Below are positions 1-6,373 of a stretch of 17,742 nt of DNA, piece by piece. Location of the stretch: contig CAJMQS010000042.1 in assembly GCA_905215645.1 (NCBI GenBank), forward strand, positions 1 through 17,742. The letters are read 5' to 3'. The notes beneath the pieces are model-generated. The model was not told the origin of the DNA. It did no database searches and worked only from the letters and a program-made list of their open reading frames with translations. Both the position numbers and the translations under genes were made by a program. Source of the DNA: an uncultured bacterium. GTDB lineage: Bacteria > Bacillota > Negativicutes > Acidaminococcales > Acidaminococcaceae. The first letter of the stretch is position 1; the number at the start of each line of letters is the position of its first letter.

Positions 1-137
1 AAAGTGGCTTTGCAGCCCGGAGTTTCGGACAGGACCTTGGTGATTGCCGCGGTCAAGGTGGTCTTGCCGTGGTCAACGTGACCAATGGTACCAATGTTCA
101 CATGGGGTTTTGTTCTTTCAAATTTCTCTTTAGCCAT
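1..137 (-). CDS. tuf: Elongation factor Tu, N-terminal part (cut by window edge)
   Basis: Only the first 45 codons are inside the window. EF-Tu is the GTPase that carries aminoacyl-tRNA to the ribosome in the cytosol. The translation begins MAKEKFERTKPHVNIGTIGH and continues VDHGKTTLTAAITKVL. This contains the diagnostic GHVDHGKTT P-loop of translational GTPases at about residues 19-27. The ATG at 137 is preceded by a good ribosome site, GGGAGG (complement of 145-150). No promoter is visible in the 73 bases between this start and the last tRNA, so tuf is probably read together with the upstream tRNA genes, as tufB is in enterobacteria. Identity is essentially certain. Whether the rest of the gene is intact cannot be seen. 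Confidence 0.97.
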   Translation of the reverse strand, partial: MAKEKFERTKPHVNIGTIGHVDHGKTTLTAAITKVLSETPGCKAT

Positions 138-183
138 TAGAATACCTCCCAACGCTTCCTGATATTTTTTTGGATTTTAAAAT

Positions 184-200
184 AGCCCCTTTACGGGGCT
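184..200 (-). terminator. Hairpin between the tRNA cluster and tuf (attenuator or processing site)
   Basis: On the minus strand AGCCCC and GGGGCT form a 6-bp stem with a 5-base loop, followed by ATTTTAAAA. The T-run is short and broken, so it is at best a weak intrinsic terminator. It lies 10 bases past the last tRNA and 46 bases before the tuf start. It could partly uncouple tuf from the tRNAs or mark an RNA cleavage point. Confidence 0.5.
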
Positions 201-210
201 GTGTTGGTAA

Positions 211-287
211 TGGTAGCGGCGCACGGATTTGAACCGCGGACAGGCCGGGTATGAACCGACTGCTCTAGCCAACTGAGCTACGCCGCC
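211..287 (-). tRNA. tRNA-Met(CAT), elongator type
   Basis: This is a 77-base cloverleaf read on the minus strand, beginning GGCGGCGTAGCTCAG with an encoded CCA end. The anticodon loop is TTCATAC inside a 5-bp stem (GTCGG/CCGGC), giving anticodon CAT. From memory the body resembles Bacillus elongator tRNA-Met. It has G1 paired in the acceptor and lacks the three stacked G-C pairs of an initiator. A tRNA-Ile2 (modified CAT) is the alternative and is less likely. It is the last tRNA before tuf. Confidence 0.93.
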
Positions 288-293
288 ATAAAA

Positions 294-369
294 TGGAGCT
301 GATGACCAGAATCGGACTGGTGACCTTATCCTTACCAAGGATACGCTCTACCAACTGAGCTACATCAGC
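294..369 (-). tRNA. tRNA-Thr(GGT)
   Basis: This is a 76-base cloverleaf on the minus strand with acceptor GCTGATG/CATCAGC and an encoded CCA. The anticodon stem TATCC/GGATA encloses loop TTGGTAA, giving anticodon GGT. It is separated from the neighbouring tRNAs by only 3 and 6 bases, so they must be processed from one transcript. Confidence 0.96.
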
Positions 370-372
370 ATG

Positions 373-448
<76 letters not shown>

Positions 449-453
449 ATGTT

Positions 454-538
454 TGGTGGAGAGAGAAGGATTCGAACCTTCGAAGCCAGAGGCGGCAGAT
501 TTACAGTCTGCTCCCTTTAACCACTCGGGAATCTCTCC
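454..538 (-). tRNA. tRNA-Tyr(GTA)
   Basis: This 85-base minus-strand tRNA has the long variable arm typical of bacterial tRNA-Tyr. The acceptor is GGAGAGA/TCTCTCC and the anticodon stem GCAGA/TCTGC encloses CTGTAAA, giving anticodon GTA. CCA is encoded. Confidence 0.97.
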
Positions 539-560
539 GCATTTGTCTGTTGCGAATATT

Positions 561-636
<76 letters not shown>

Positions 637-659
637 GCTTTTCGTTCGTAACAAGGATA

Positions 660-688
660 AGTATAATGGAACTTGGGGAAATTGTCAA
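660..688 (-). promoter_or_regulatory. Strong sigma-70 type promoter of the tRNA-tuf operon
   Basis: On the minus strand a perfect -35 TTGACA (683-688) is followed by a 17-base spacer and TATACT (660-665). The roughly 35 bases upstream are almost pure A and T (AAAATTTTTTACAGTTTTTC, then CTAAAAAAG). This resembles the UP elements that boost stable-RNA promoters. It drives the five tRNAs and probably tuf. No separate promoter is seen inside the cluster. Confidence 0.88.
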
Positions 689-733
689 CAACTTTTTTAG
701 AAAAACTGTAAAAAATTTTATAAACCCCTCTCC

Positions 734-1537
734 TTACAGATAAAAATACCATACAGTGACCAGTGCCAGGAGGATCCGGTAGATCCCGAAGGCAGTGAGG
801 GTAGAGCGCTGGAGGAATTTCATGAACCAGACGATGGACAGATACCCTACCACAAAGGCCGTGACAAAACCGATGGCCAGGACCATCAGATCTCCGCTGC
901 TGAGAGCGGACAGATTCTTCAGCAGTTCGAACAGGCAGGCTGCCACCATGATGGGGAGAGCCATGATAAAGGTAAAATCCGCTCCGGCTTTCCGGTTCAC
1001 CCCTACCAGCAGGGCGCCCCCCATGGTAGAGCCGCTCCGGGAGAACCCGGGCCACAGGGACAAGAACTGGAAGAAACCGATGTAAAGGGCCTGCCGGATG
1101 CTGATATGATCCACATCCTGGACCAGTTCCCCTTCATGGCCTTTGATCCGGTGTTCCGCATAAATCATGAGGAAAGCCCCCAGGACCAGTCCTACCGCTA
1201 CCGTAGCCGGAGAAAAAAGGTATTTCTTGATAAAAGAGTGGACCAGGAAGGCAAAGGCCATGGTGGGGACACAGCCTGCTGCGATATGCCAGCCGGTGAG
1301 CCCGTTGCCCAGCTGCCAGCCCTCTTTGGTCAGGAACCGGGCGAAACGTTCCTTGTAGAGCACCAGGACCGCCAAGATGGCCCCCAGCTGGATCACCACA
1401 TCGAAGATCTTGGCCAGGTTCCCTTCAAAGCCGATCATATGGCCTACGATGATCATGTGGCCGGTAGAGGATACGGGGATGAATTCTGTCAGGCCTTCCA
1501 CGATGCCCAACAGGACCGCAATCAGATTCTCGCTCAC
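734..1537 (-). CDS. uppP: Undecaprenyl-diphosphatase (UppP/BacA)
   Basis: This integral membrane enzyme dephosphorylates undecaprenyl pyrophosphate so that the lipid carrier for peptidoglycan and other envelope polymers can be reused; overproduction gives bacitracin resistance in other bacteria. The protein is about 267 residues, the usual length. It has the family motif EGLTEFIPVSSTGH near residues 14-27 and the second conserved motif PGFSRSGST near residues 163-171, plus many hydrophobic segments. An upstream in-frame GTG at 1546 overlaps the ribosome site AAGGAG (complement of 1547-1552). The GTG at 1537 lies 8 bases after that site and is the better start. The gene sits alone between the pfkA terminator and the tRNA promoter and reads the same way as both. 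Confidence 0.95.
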   Translation of the reverse strand: MSENLIAVLLGIVEGLTEFIPVSSTGHMIIVGHMIGFEGNLAKIFDVVIQLGAILAVLVLYKERFARFLTKEGWQLGNGLTGWHIAAGCVPTMAFAFLVHSFIKKYLFSPATVAVGLVLGAFLMIYAEHRIKGHEGELVQDVDHISIRQALYIGFFQFLSLWPGFSRSGSTMGGALLVGVNRKAGADFTFIMALPIMVAACLFELLKNLSALSSGDLMVLAIGFVTAFVVGYLSIVWFMKFLQRSTLTAFGIYRILLALVTVWYFYL

Positions 1538-1597
1538 AATGCACACTCCTTCTTCTTTTTCGCTGTCCGAAATTCATTTTCGTTATAGAACTCGTAC

Positions 1598-1603
1598 ATT
1601 ATA
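1598..1603 (-). promoter_or_regulatory. Putative -10 box for uppP
   Basis: A perfect TATAAT lies on the minus strand 61 bases before the uppP start. At 17-base spacing the -35 position falls in the T-run of the pfkA terminator (TTTTTT), a poor match. The promoter is therefore plausible but weakly supported. Confidence 0.42.
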
Positions 1604-1617
1604 TGGCATCTTCTCCG

Positions 1618-1678
1618 AAAAAAAAAGAGAAGTCACGGATTTTTCCCATCAGTTTAAGAAAAATTGTGCTTCTCTTTT
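1618..1678 (-). terminator. Large hairpin terminator after pfkA
   Basis: On the minus strand AAAAGAGAAG and CTTCTCTTTT form a 10-bp outer stem followed by a run of nine T. An inner helix, AATTTTTC with GGAAAAAT, can form within the loop. It lies 16 bases after the pfkA stop and would end the flavodiiron-rlmB-sigH-pfkA transcript. Confidence 0.85.
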
Positions 1679-1694
1679 ATTACTTGTAAGATTT

Positions 1695-2813
1695 TCAGGG
1701 TTCCAGCTTTTCATCCCCAAAGGAAATGCCCACTTCCCGGCCGGTCCGGATGATATCTGAATCCACTGGCACCTGATGGGGCTGGGAGGCAGCCCGGGCA
1801 ATGGGCACCCGGACGATGGCATTGGCCTGGAGGGCCACCATTACATTGTATTCCCCATCCAGACAGGCTTCCACCGCTGCCGCTCCGTACCGGGTGGAAA
1901 GCACCCGGTCGTAGGCAGTGGGAGAACCGCCCCGCTGGAGGTAGCCCAGTACAGTGCACCGGGATTCGATGCCGGTCTTGGCTTCGATTTCCCGGGCCAA
2001 TTTCTCTCCCACACCCCCCAGCCGGATGGGTTCGAAGCTGTCCTTCACCATCCGGGCGATGGTCATTTCTCCACCGATGGGTTTGGCGCCTTCCGCCACG
2101 GTGATGATGCTGAATTTCTTGCCGCTCTGCTGACGCTGGCGGATCTTCCGGATCACTGCATCCAGGTCATAGGGGATCTCGGGGATCAGGATCACATCCG
2201 CGCCTCCGGCAATCCCGGAATGGAGGGCAATCCAGCCTGCATACCGGCCCATCACTTCCAGCACCATCACCCGGTGATGGGATTCTGCCGTAGTGTGGAG
2301 CCGATCCAAGGCTTCTGTAGCCATGGCCATGGCGGTATCGAAGCCGAAGGTCCGTTCCGTACAGGGCAGATCATTGTCGATGGTCTTGGGGACTCCCACT
2401 ACGTCCACTCCGCAGAACCGGTGGAGATCATAGGCGATCTTCAGGCTGCCATCCCCGCCGATGACGATGAGACAGCCGATGCCATGGTCCTTCAAGTTCC
2501 GGACCACCACATCCCGCTTGTCCTCATAGATCACATTGCCCTTGTCATCTTCTCCGGCGGCATAATGGAAAGGATTGTCCCGGTTGGTGGTCCCCAGGAT
2601 GGTCCCGCCCCGGGGCAGGATCCCGGATACATCGGTCAGGCCCATCAGCTTCATATCGTTGCAGATCAGCCCGTGGAACCCGTTGGAAATGCCATAGATC
2701 TGGAAGCCGTGATGGATGGCAGTCTTGACCACAGCCCGGATCACTGCATTCAGTCCCGGGCAGTCCCCTCCGCCGGTGAGCACCGCCAGGGTGCCCCTAT
2801 TTTTCTCCTGCAT
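1695..2813 (-). CDS. pfkA: 6-phosphofructokinase, PfkA family
   Basis: This cytosolic enzyme phosphorylates fructose 6-phosphate to fructose 1,6-bisphosphate, the committed step of glycolysis. At 372 residues it is longer than E. coli PfkA (320). Visible motifs are the nucleotide-binding TGGGDCPGLN (13-22), GGDGS (119-123), the catalytic PKTIDND (142-148) and MGRYAGWIAL (188-197). Gly in GGDGS is the ATP-type residue, whereas Lys in PKTIDND is typical of pyrophosphate-dependent and mixed (group III) enzymes; bacterial ATP enzymes such as E. coli's have Gly. ATP use is likelier but not certain. The ATG at 2813 is 9 bases after AAAGG. A GTG three codons earlier (2822) is an alternative. It starts about 21 bases after the P-loop gene ends, so the two are probably co-transcribed. 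Confidence 0.95.
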   Translation of the reverse strand: MQEKNRGTLAVLTGGGDCPGLNAVIRAVVKTAIHHGFQIYGISNGFHGLICNDMKLMGLTDVSGILPRGGTILGTTNRDNPFHYAAGEDDKGNVIYEDKRDVVVRNLKDHGIGCLIVIGGDGSLKIAYDLHRFCGVDVVGVPKTIDNDLPCTERTFGFDTAMAMATEALDRLHTTAESHHRVMVLEVMGRYAGWIALHSGIAGGADVILIPEIPYDLDAVIRKIRQRQQSGKKFSIITVAEGAKPIGGEMTIARMVKDSFEPIRLGGVGEKLAREIEAKTGIESRCTVLGYLQRGGSPTAYDRVLSTRYGAAAVEACLDGEYNVMVALQANAIVRVPIARAASQPHQVPVDSDIIRTGREVGISFGDEKLEP

Positions 2814-2834
2814 TGGGCTCACCCTTTCCCGTCC

Positions 2835-3296
2835 TTATTCCACTTCCCAGACCGTGTAATCCGCGGCAGAGATCCGGATGGATTCCGTACCATCGAATTT
2901 GTCATAGCACAGCAGGCCGTCGTTCACATAGCCCGGCCAGGCCAGGACTACGGTATAGGCCTTCCCCAAGGCATCGATGACACTCTTGGGATCGATGTGG
3001 AACACCGGCACGAACAGGGTCTGTACCCGGTCCAGCAGGATCACATCTCCCCGGTGTCCGGACAGTTCTTCCGTGAGCATGGCCGGAGCCTGGGCTTTCC
3101 GTTCGCTGGGCAGCAGCTTCAGGAATTCTTCGGTAATCAGCAGCCGAGTATCCACATAATCCCAGCCCTTGGCTTCTGCTGCCTCCCGCAGCAGTTTGCT
3201 CTTGCCGCTGCCGGGTTTCCCGGTGACAATCAGGACCTTTTCTTCCTTGCCCTGTACAGCTTCTACCTGTTTCAGAAATTCTTCCATTTGACTCAT
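2835..3296 (-). CDS. Small P-loop NTPase resembling BREX-3 BrxF
   Basis: This is a 153-residue soluble protein with no membrane segment. A Walker A motif, GKPGSGKSKLL, lies at residues 26-36 and a Walker B-like strand, DVILLDRVQTLF, at 84-95. The layout (early P-loop, VILLD-x-x-x-LF, then ID-PKSVIDAL-GKAYTVVLAWPG and a short tail) matches my recollection of the BREX-3 P-loop protein BrxF. That protein is known from phage-defence loci, but its biochemical role is poorly defined. None of the other BREX genes (brxC, pglX, pglZ, brxHII) is present here. The start is well supported: GGGAGGG lies 8 bases before the ATG. It sits between sigH and pfkA on the same strand. The nucleotide-binding fold is clear, but the family link is from memory and its function is unknown. 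Confidence 0.72.
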   Translation of the reverse strand: MSQMEEFLKQVEAVQGKEEKVLIVTGKPGSGKSKLLREAAEAKGWDYVDTRLLITEEFLKLLPSERKAQAPAMLTEELSGHRGDVILLDRVQTLFVPVFHIDPKSVIDALGKAYTVVLAWPGYVNDGLLCYDKFDGTESIRISAADYTVWEVE

Positions 3297-3348
3297 GTGT
3301 ATCGCCCTCCCTTTATACGCATTGATTTTCCGCTGTTGATACCATGTT

Positions 3349-3410
3349 ATTCGCCGCCCGGAAAGGAAATTCCTGCAAACCCCTTCTTTTTCTTCTTGCA
3401 GGCGGCAAAT
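3349..3410 (-). other. Structured untranslated region between sigH and the P-loop gene
   Basis: The 120-base gap holds nested inverted repeats. On the minus strand ATTTGCCGCC pairs with GGCGGCGAAT (10 bp, one G-T). Within it TGCAA pairs with TTGCA around a purine-rich loop. No T-run follows, so it is not a standard terminator. It could be a leader structure or an RNA processing or stability element for the P-loop-pfkA part of the transcript. No convincing promoter was found in this gap. Confidence 0.4.
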
Positions 3411-3416
3411 GAATTG

Positions 3417-4151
3417 TCAGATTGTTTCAATTCTATCATTCTTCTCATCGCTGTCCCGGAGATGTTCCTTGGCAGCCATGATCAGCAGCCCTTTGTTCAG
3501 GGTCATCAGATCCAGTTCATGGTTCCGGCTGGCCAAATATTTTTCCAGTTTCCGTTTCACCCGCTGGAGAGCATTGTCGATGGATTTGGTGCTGCGCTGG
3601 AGCTCCTGGGCAATCTGCTGATAGCTCTTGCTTTCCAGATACTTGCACAGGGCCTGCCATTCCAAAGGACTCAGCATGGACGTGACATTCTTTTCGATGT
3701 CCATGAAGGCTTCCTGGTCCACCAACAGGTTCTCCGGATCCACCCCATGGCCGCCTCCCAGCATGTCCAGCAGGGTCCGTTCCTTGCCTTCTTCAAATAC
3801 CGGTTTGTCCAGGGATACATAGCAGTTCAAAGGCCGGTGCTTCTGCCGGGTAGCACTTTTGATGGCAGAGATGATCTGCCGGTTCACGCAGATTTCCGCG
3901 AACACTTTGAAAGAGGCCTGTTTGCCTGGCCGGTAATCCCGGATGGCTTTGAAGAGGCCAATCATCCCTTCCTGGATGATGTCCTCCTTCTCTGCCCCCA
4001 CCAGGAAATACCGGGCAGCCTTGATTTTGACGAATTCCTTGTATTTGTCCAGGAGATAATCCTGGGCCTGCTGGTCGTCCCGGTCCTGGATCAGCCGGAT
4101 CAGCTCTTCATCGGTCAGGGTGTCATAGACTTTCCGGATTTCTTCCTGCAA
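3417..4151 (-). CDS. sigH: RNA polymerase sigma factor SigH (sigma-30 family)
   Basis: This alternative sigma factor directs RNA polymerase to its own promoter class. In Bacillus SigH controls the transition state and entry into sporulation; in non-sporulating Firmicutes it is linked to competence. The match to Bacillus SigH is strong from memory: LLDKYKEFVKIKAARYFLVGAEKEDIIQEGMIGLFKAIRDY (33-73, region 2), TRQKHRPLN (101-109) and SYQQIAQELQRSTKSIDNALQRVKRKLEKYL (176-206, region 4 helix-turn-helix). Residues 207-244 are a charged tail that Bacillus SigH lacks. The start is TTG, 9 bases after a perfect AGGAGG. That ribosome site can be paired by an upstream complementary segment (see 4161-4203). 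It lies 86 bases after rlmB, matching the Bacillus order except that the usual yacP/rae1 gene is missing. Confidence 0.93.
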   Translation of the reverse strand: MQEEIRKVYDTLTDEELIRLIQDRDDQQAQDYLLDKYKEFVKIKAARYFLVGAEKEDIIQEGMIGLFKAIRDYRPGKQASFKVFAEICVNRQIISAIKSATRQKHRPLNCYVSLDKPVFEEGKERTLLDMLGGGHGVDPENLLVDQEAFMDIEKNVTSMLSPLEWQALCKYLESKSYQQIAQELQRSTKSIDNALQRVKRKLEKYLASRNHELDLMTLNKGLLIMAAKEHLRDSDEKNDRIETI

Positions 4152-4160
4152 TGGTTCCCG

Positions 4161-4203
4161 CCTCCTCTGGTGGATTCAGCCTCTTTGGGGATTCGAGAGG
4201 AGG
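4161..4203 (-). promoter_or_regulatory. Possible sequestering helix over the sigH ribosome site
   Basis: In the minus-strand RNA, CCTCCTCT (complement of 4196-4203) is perfectly complementary to AGAGGAGG (complement of 4161-4168), which contains the sigH ribosome site. The loop is 27 bases. A competing helix, CCTCT with the AGAGG inside that loop, would release the site. The two helices exclude each other, as expected of a translational switch. The complementarity is seen directly; regulation is inferred. Confidence 0.5.
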
Positions 4204-4204
4204 A

Positions 4205-4224
4205 TGCTGCAGGATACTGCAGCA
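4205..4224 (-). other. Strong hairpin in the rlmB-sigH gap
   Basis: TGCTGCAG and CTGCAGCA form a perfect 8-bp stem with a 4-base loop, one base from the sequestering segment. No T-run follows, so it is not an intrinsic terminator. It may insulate the sigH leader or stack on the neighbouring helix. Confidence 0.6.
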
Positions 4225-4237
4225 CCCCCTTCACTCT

Positions 4238-5005
4238 TCACGCTTTCCTCTGCACTGCTTTTTTCCGCTCTTCCAAGATCCGCTGCCGTACGATATCGTA
4301 GAGCAGGATTCCCCCGGCCACCGAGGCATTCAAGCTGGAAACTTGGCCCAGCATAGGGATGCGGACGATGAAATCGCAGTTTTCCTTCACCAGCCGGCCC
4401 AAGCCTTTTCCTTCGGCCCCTACCACCAGGACCATGGGACCGGTCAGGTTGGCATCGAAATACTGGGACTCCCCGTCCATGTCCGCCCCGGCAATCCAGA
4501 ACCCTCGCTTTTTCAGCTGCTTCATGGTCTGGGCGATATTCCCGATTTGGATCACTGGCACATATTCCACAGCGCCGGCGGAAATCTTGGCCACCACTCC
4601 ATTAAGGGGACAGCTCCGGCGTTGAGGCAGCAGCACACCATGGACGCCTGCGGCATTGGCGGTCCGGATCAGGGCTCCCACATTCTGGGGGTCTTGGAGC
4701 TCATCCAAGAGCAGCAGAAGGGGCACTTCTCCCCGGCTTTCCACCTGGGCCAGCACCGTATCCAGGTCCTGGAAGGACACAGGCGCTCCCTGGGCTGCTA
4801 CGCCTTGATGCCGCACCCCGTCGGCCAGCCGGTCCAACACTTCCCGAGAAACTTTTTCCACCGGGATCTGCCGTCCTTCCGCCAAAGCCAGGATCTCACT
4901 GAGACTGCCCCCGTGGGCTCCCTCCTGGACCAGTACTTTGTTAAAGGGGCGCTGGCTGCGCAGGGCTTCCCGCACGGCATTCCTTCCCACGATGATATCT
5001 TCCAT
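4238..5005 (-). CDS. rlmB: 23S rRNA (guanosine-2'-O)-methyltransferase RlmB
   Basis: This SPOUT-fold (TrmH/SpoU) enzyme methylates the 2'-O of G2251 in 23S rRNA using S-adenosylmethionine. The 255-residue protein has the N-terminal substrate-binding domain (about 1-75) and the three SPOUT motifs. These are DPQNVGALIRTANAAG (105-120), VVGAEGKGL (194-202) and IPMLGQVSSLNASVAGGILLYDI (216-238), the last forming the knotted SAM site. The frame is open for 49 codons upstream. The ATG at 5005 is chosen because AGGAGG (complement of 5010-5015) lies just before it and the family starts at MEDIIVGRNAV. It follows a flavodiiron gene and precedes sigH. The rlmB-sigH neighbourhood is typical of Firmicutes. 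Confidence 0.95.
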   Translation of the reverse strand: MEDIIVGRNAVREALRSQRPFNKVLVQEGAHGGSLSEILALAEGRQIPVEKVSREVLDRLADGVRHQGVAAQGAPVSFQDLDTVLAQVESRGEVPLLLLLDELQDPQNVGALIRTANAAGVHGVLLPQRRSCPLNGVVAKISAGAVEYVPVIQIGNIAQTMKQLKKRGFWIAGADMDGESQYFDANLTGPMVLVVGAEGKGLGRLVKENCDFIVRIPMLGQVSSLNASVAGGILLYDIVRQRILEERKKAVQRKA

Positions 5006-5026
5006 CTTTCCTCCTGATATGAGGGT

Positions 5027-5052
5027 GGGGTTGCCGCAGCCGCGGCAACCCC
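5027..5052 (-). other. 11-bp perfect hairpin between the flavodiiron gene and rlmB
   Basis: GGGGTTGCCGC and GCGGCAACCCC form an 11-bp GC-rich stem with a 4-base loop in the 112-base gap, ending 21 bases before the rlmB start. No T-run follows, so read-through is possible. It may act as an mRNA stability or processing element setting different flavodiiron and rlmB levels. Confidence 0.65.
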
Positions 5053-5117
5053 AGGCCCTGTTGTCCCGATCAGCATCCCTGCCCTTGGGGCTTCCGGAAT
5101 ACTGGCTCCGGATGATG

Positions 5118-6299
5118 TCATTCTCCCTTGCTGACCTTTTCTGCGAAATCAAAGCCGTACTGCTCAGCGGCTTCCAATTCTTTGGGCAGCGGACGCCATT
5201 TCACATTGTATCCGGGCAGGAGTTCCATGCCGGAATCCTTGATCATGGCTTCCATATCCTTTTCTGCACCGCCGGCCCAGCCATAAGTCCCGAAGGCAGC
5301 GGCCTTCTTGCCGGTGGGTTTCAGTCCTTTCAGGTAGGTGAGGAACCCGCCAATGGTAGGCATCATGCCGGAATTCTGGGTGGGAGACCCGATGAGGATC
5401 CCTTTGGCGGTAAGCAGGTCGCTGACGATATCGGCCTTCAGACTGCTTTCATACCGGTACAGCTTCACCCGCATCCCCTGTTTCTCAATGCCTTTGATCA
5501 TGGCCCGGGCCATGGCCGCCGTACCGCCCCACATGGTGTCGAACACCACCAGGACACGGTCCACGGTTTCCCCTTTGCCCCAAGCTTCATAACGGCTCAG
5601 GATCCCTTCGATATTGGACCGCCAGATGCAGCCGTGGCAGCTGCAGATCATCTTGAGAGGCAGGCTCCGGACCAGCTTCACCGTATTTGGCACCAGTTTC
5701 CGGTAGGGCATCAGGATGTTGGCAAAATACTTCTGGGCTTCGAAGAACATGTTCTCCACTTCGGTTTCGTCATCGAACAGCTTGCTGCAGCAGTAATGCT
5801 GGCCGAAAGCATCGCTGGAGAACAGGATCTGTTCTTCCGGACAGTAGGTGACCATGGAATCCGGCCAATGGAGCATAGGGATGGGCTGGAAGGCCAGGGT
5901 CCGTTTGCCCAGGCTGACCGTATCGCCTTTTTTCACAATCTGGGTCTTGAAGATGTCACCATAATGTTCTTTCAGTTCATTGGCCCCCTGGACCGTGATC
6001 AGGAAGGTAGCATTGGGGCAAGCTTTGGCCAGAGCAGGCAGGCTTCCGGAATGGTCCGGTTCCACATGGTTCACCACGATGTAGTCGATTTTTTCCGGAT
6101 CCACGATGGTCCGGATGTTGCTCAGCTGTTCCCCGGCAAAAGGAGCCTTCACCCCGTCGATCAGGCAGATTTTTTCATCCATGATCAGGAAGGAATTGTA
6201 AGTGACTCCCCGGGGAGTGGCAAAGCCGTGGAAGTCATGGAGGGTCCAGTCCCGGATCCCCACTTCGTATATATCGTTGACAATGGTACGAGCTTTCAT
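5118..6299 (-). CDS. Class A flavodiiron protein (oxygen/NO reductase)
   Basis: Flavodiiron proteins reduce oxygen to water or nitric oxide to nitrous oxide in the cytosol of anaerobes, taking electrons from rubredoxin or a flavoprotein. The 393-residue protein has an N-terminal beta-lactamase-like diiron domain and a C-terminal flavodoxin domain. The metal ligands are visible: H78-x-E80-x-D82-H83 (NHVEPDHSG), H144, D163 and H222. The FMN-binding loop lies near FDTMWGGTAAMA (253-264). No rubredoxin domain is fused and no rubredoxin gene is present here. The ATG at 6299 is chosen over one 10 codons upstream because AAGGAGA lies 6 bases before it. A good promoter lies 43 bases upstream. It probably leads an operon with rlmB, sigH, the P-loop gene and pfkA, and gives an anaerobe protection from oxygen. 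Confidence 0.94.
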   Translation of the reverse strand: MKARTIVNDIYEVGIRDWTLHDFHGFATPRGVTYNSFLIMDEKICLIDGVKAPFAGEQLSNIRTIVDPEKIDYIVVNHVEPDHSGSLPALAKACPNATFLITVQGANELKEHYGDIFKTQIVKKGDTVSLGKRTLAFQPIPMLHWPDSMVTYCPEEQILFSSDAFGQHYCCSKLFDDETEVENMFFEAQKYFANILMPYRKLVPNTVKLVRSLPLKMICSCHGCIWRSNIEGILSRYEAWGKGETVDRVLVVFDTMWGGTAAMARAMIKGIEKQGMRVKLYRYESSLKADIVSDLLTAKGILIGSPTQNSGMMPTIGGFLTYLKGLKPTGKKAAAFGTYGWAGGAEKDMEAMIKDSGMELLPGYNVKWRPLPKELEAAEQYGFDFAEKVSKGE

Positions 6300-6341
6300 G
6301 TTGAATCTCCTTTCAAAAGACAGTTCCATTTTCGCCCTATC

Positions 6342-6370
6342 ATTATACTATTTTCTACAATTAAAGACAA
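6342..6370 (-). promoter_or_regulatory. Promoter of the flavodiiron-rlmB-sigH-pfkA unit
   Basis: On the minus strand TTGTCT (6365-6370), a 17-base spacer and a perfect TATAAT (6342-6347) precede the flavodiiron start. The surrounding DNA is A/T-rich. No other convincing promoter is seen before the pfkA terminator, suggesting a transcript of about 4.7 kb. Confidence 0.78.
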
Positions 6371-6373
6371 TTT

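Noticed and set aside
689..733. Intrinsic terminator after uppP (CTGTAA with TTACAG, then TTTTTCT)
   Set aside because: The stem is only six mostly A-T pairs around a large loop and overlaps the upstream region of the tRNA promoter. Too weak to list as a feature.
2835..3296. A complete BREX defence island
   Set aside because: Only one BrxF-like gene is present. The neighbours are housekeeping genes.
1776..4301. A plus-strand open frame of 841 codons opposite pfkA, the P-loop gene and sigH
   Set aside because: It is antisense to three well-identified genes, matches no family, and has a composition rich in His, Gln, Pro and Gly, as expected of the reverse frame of GC-rich coding DNA.
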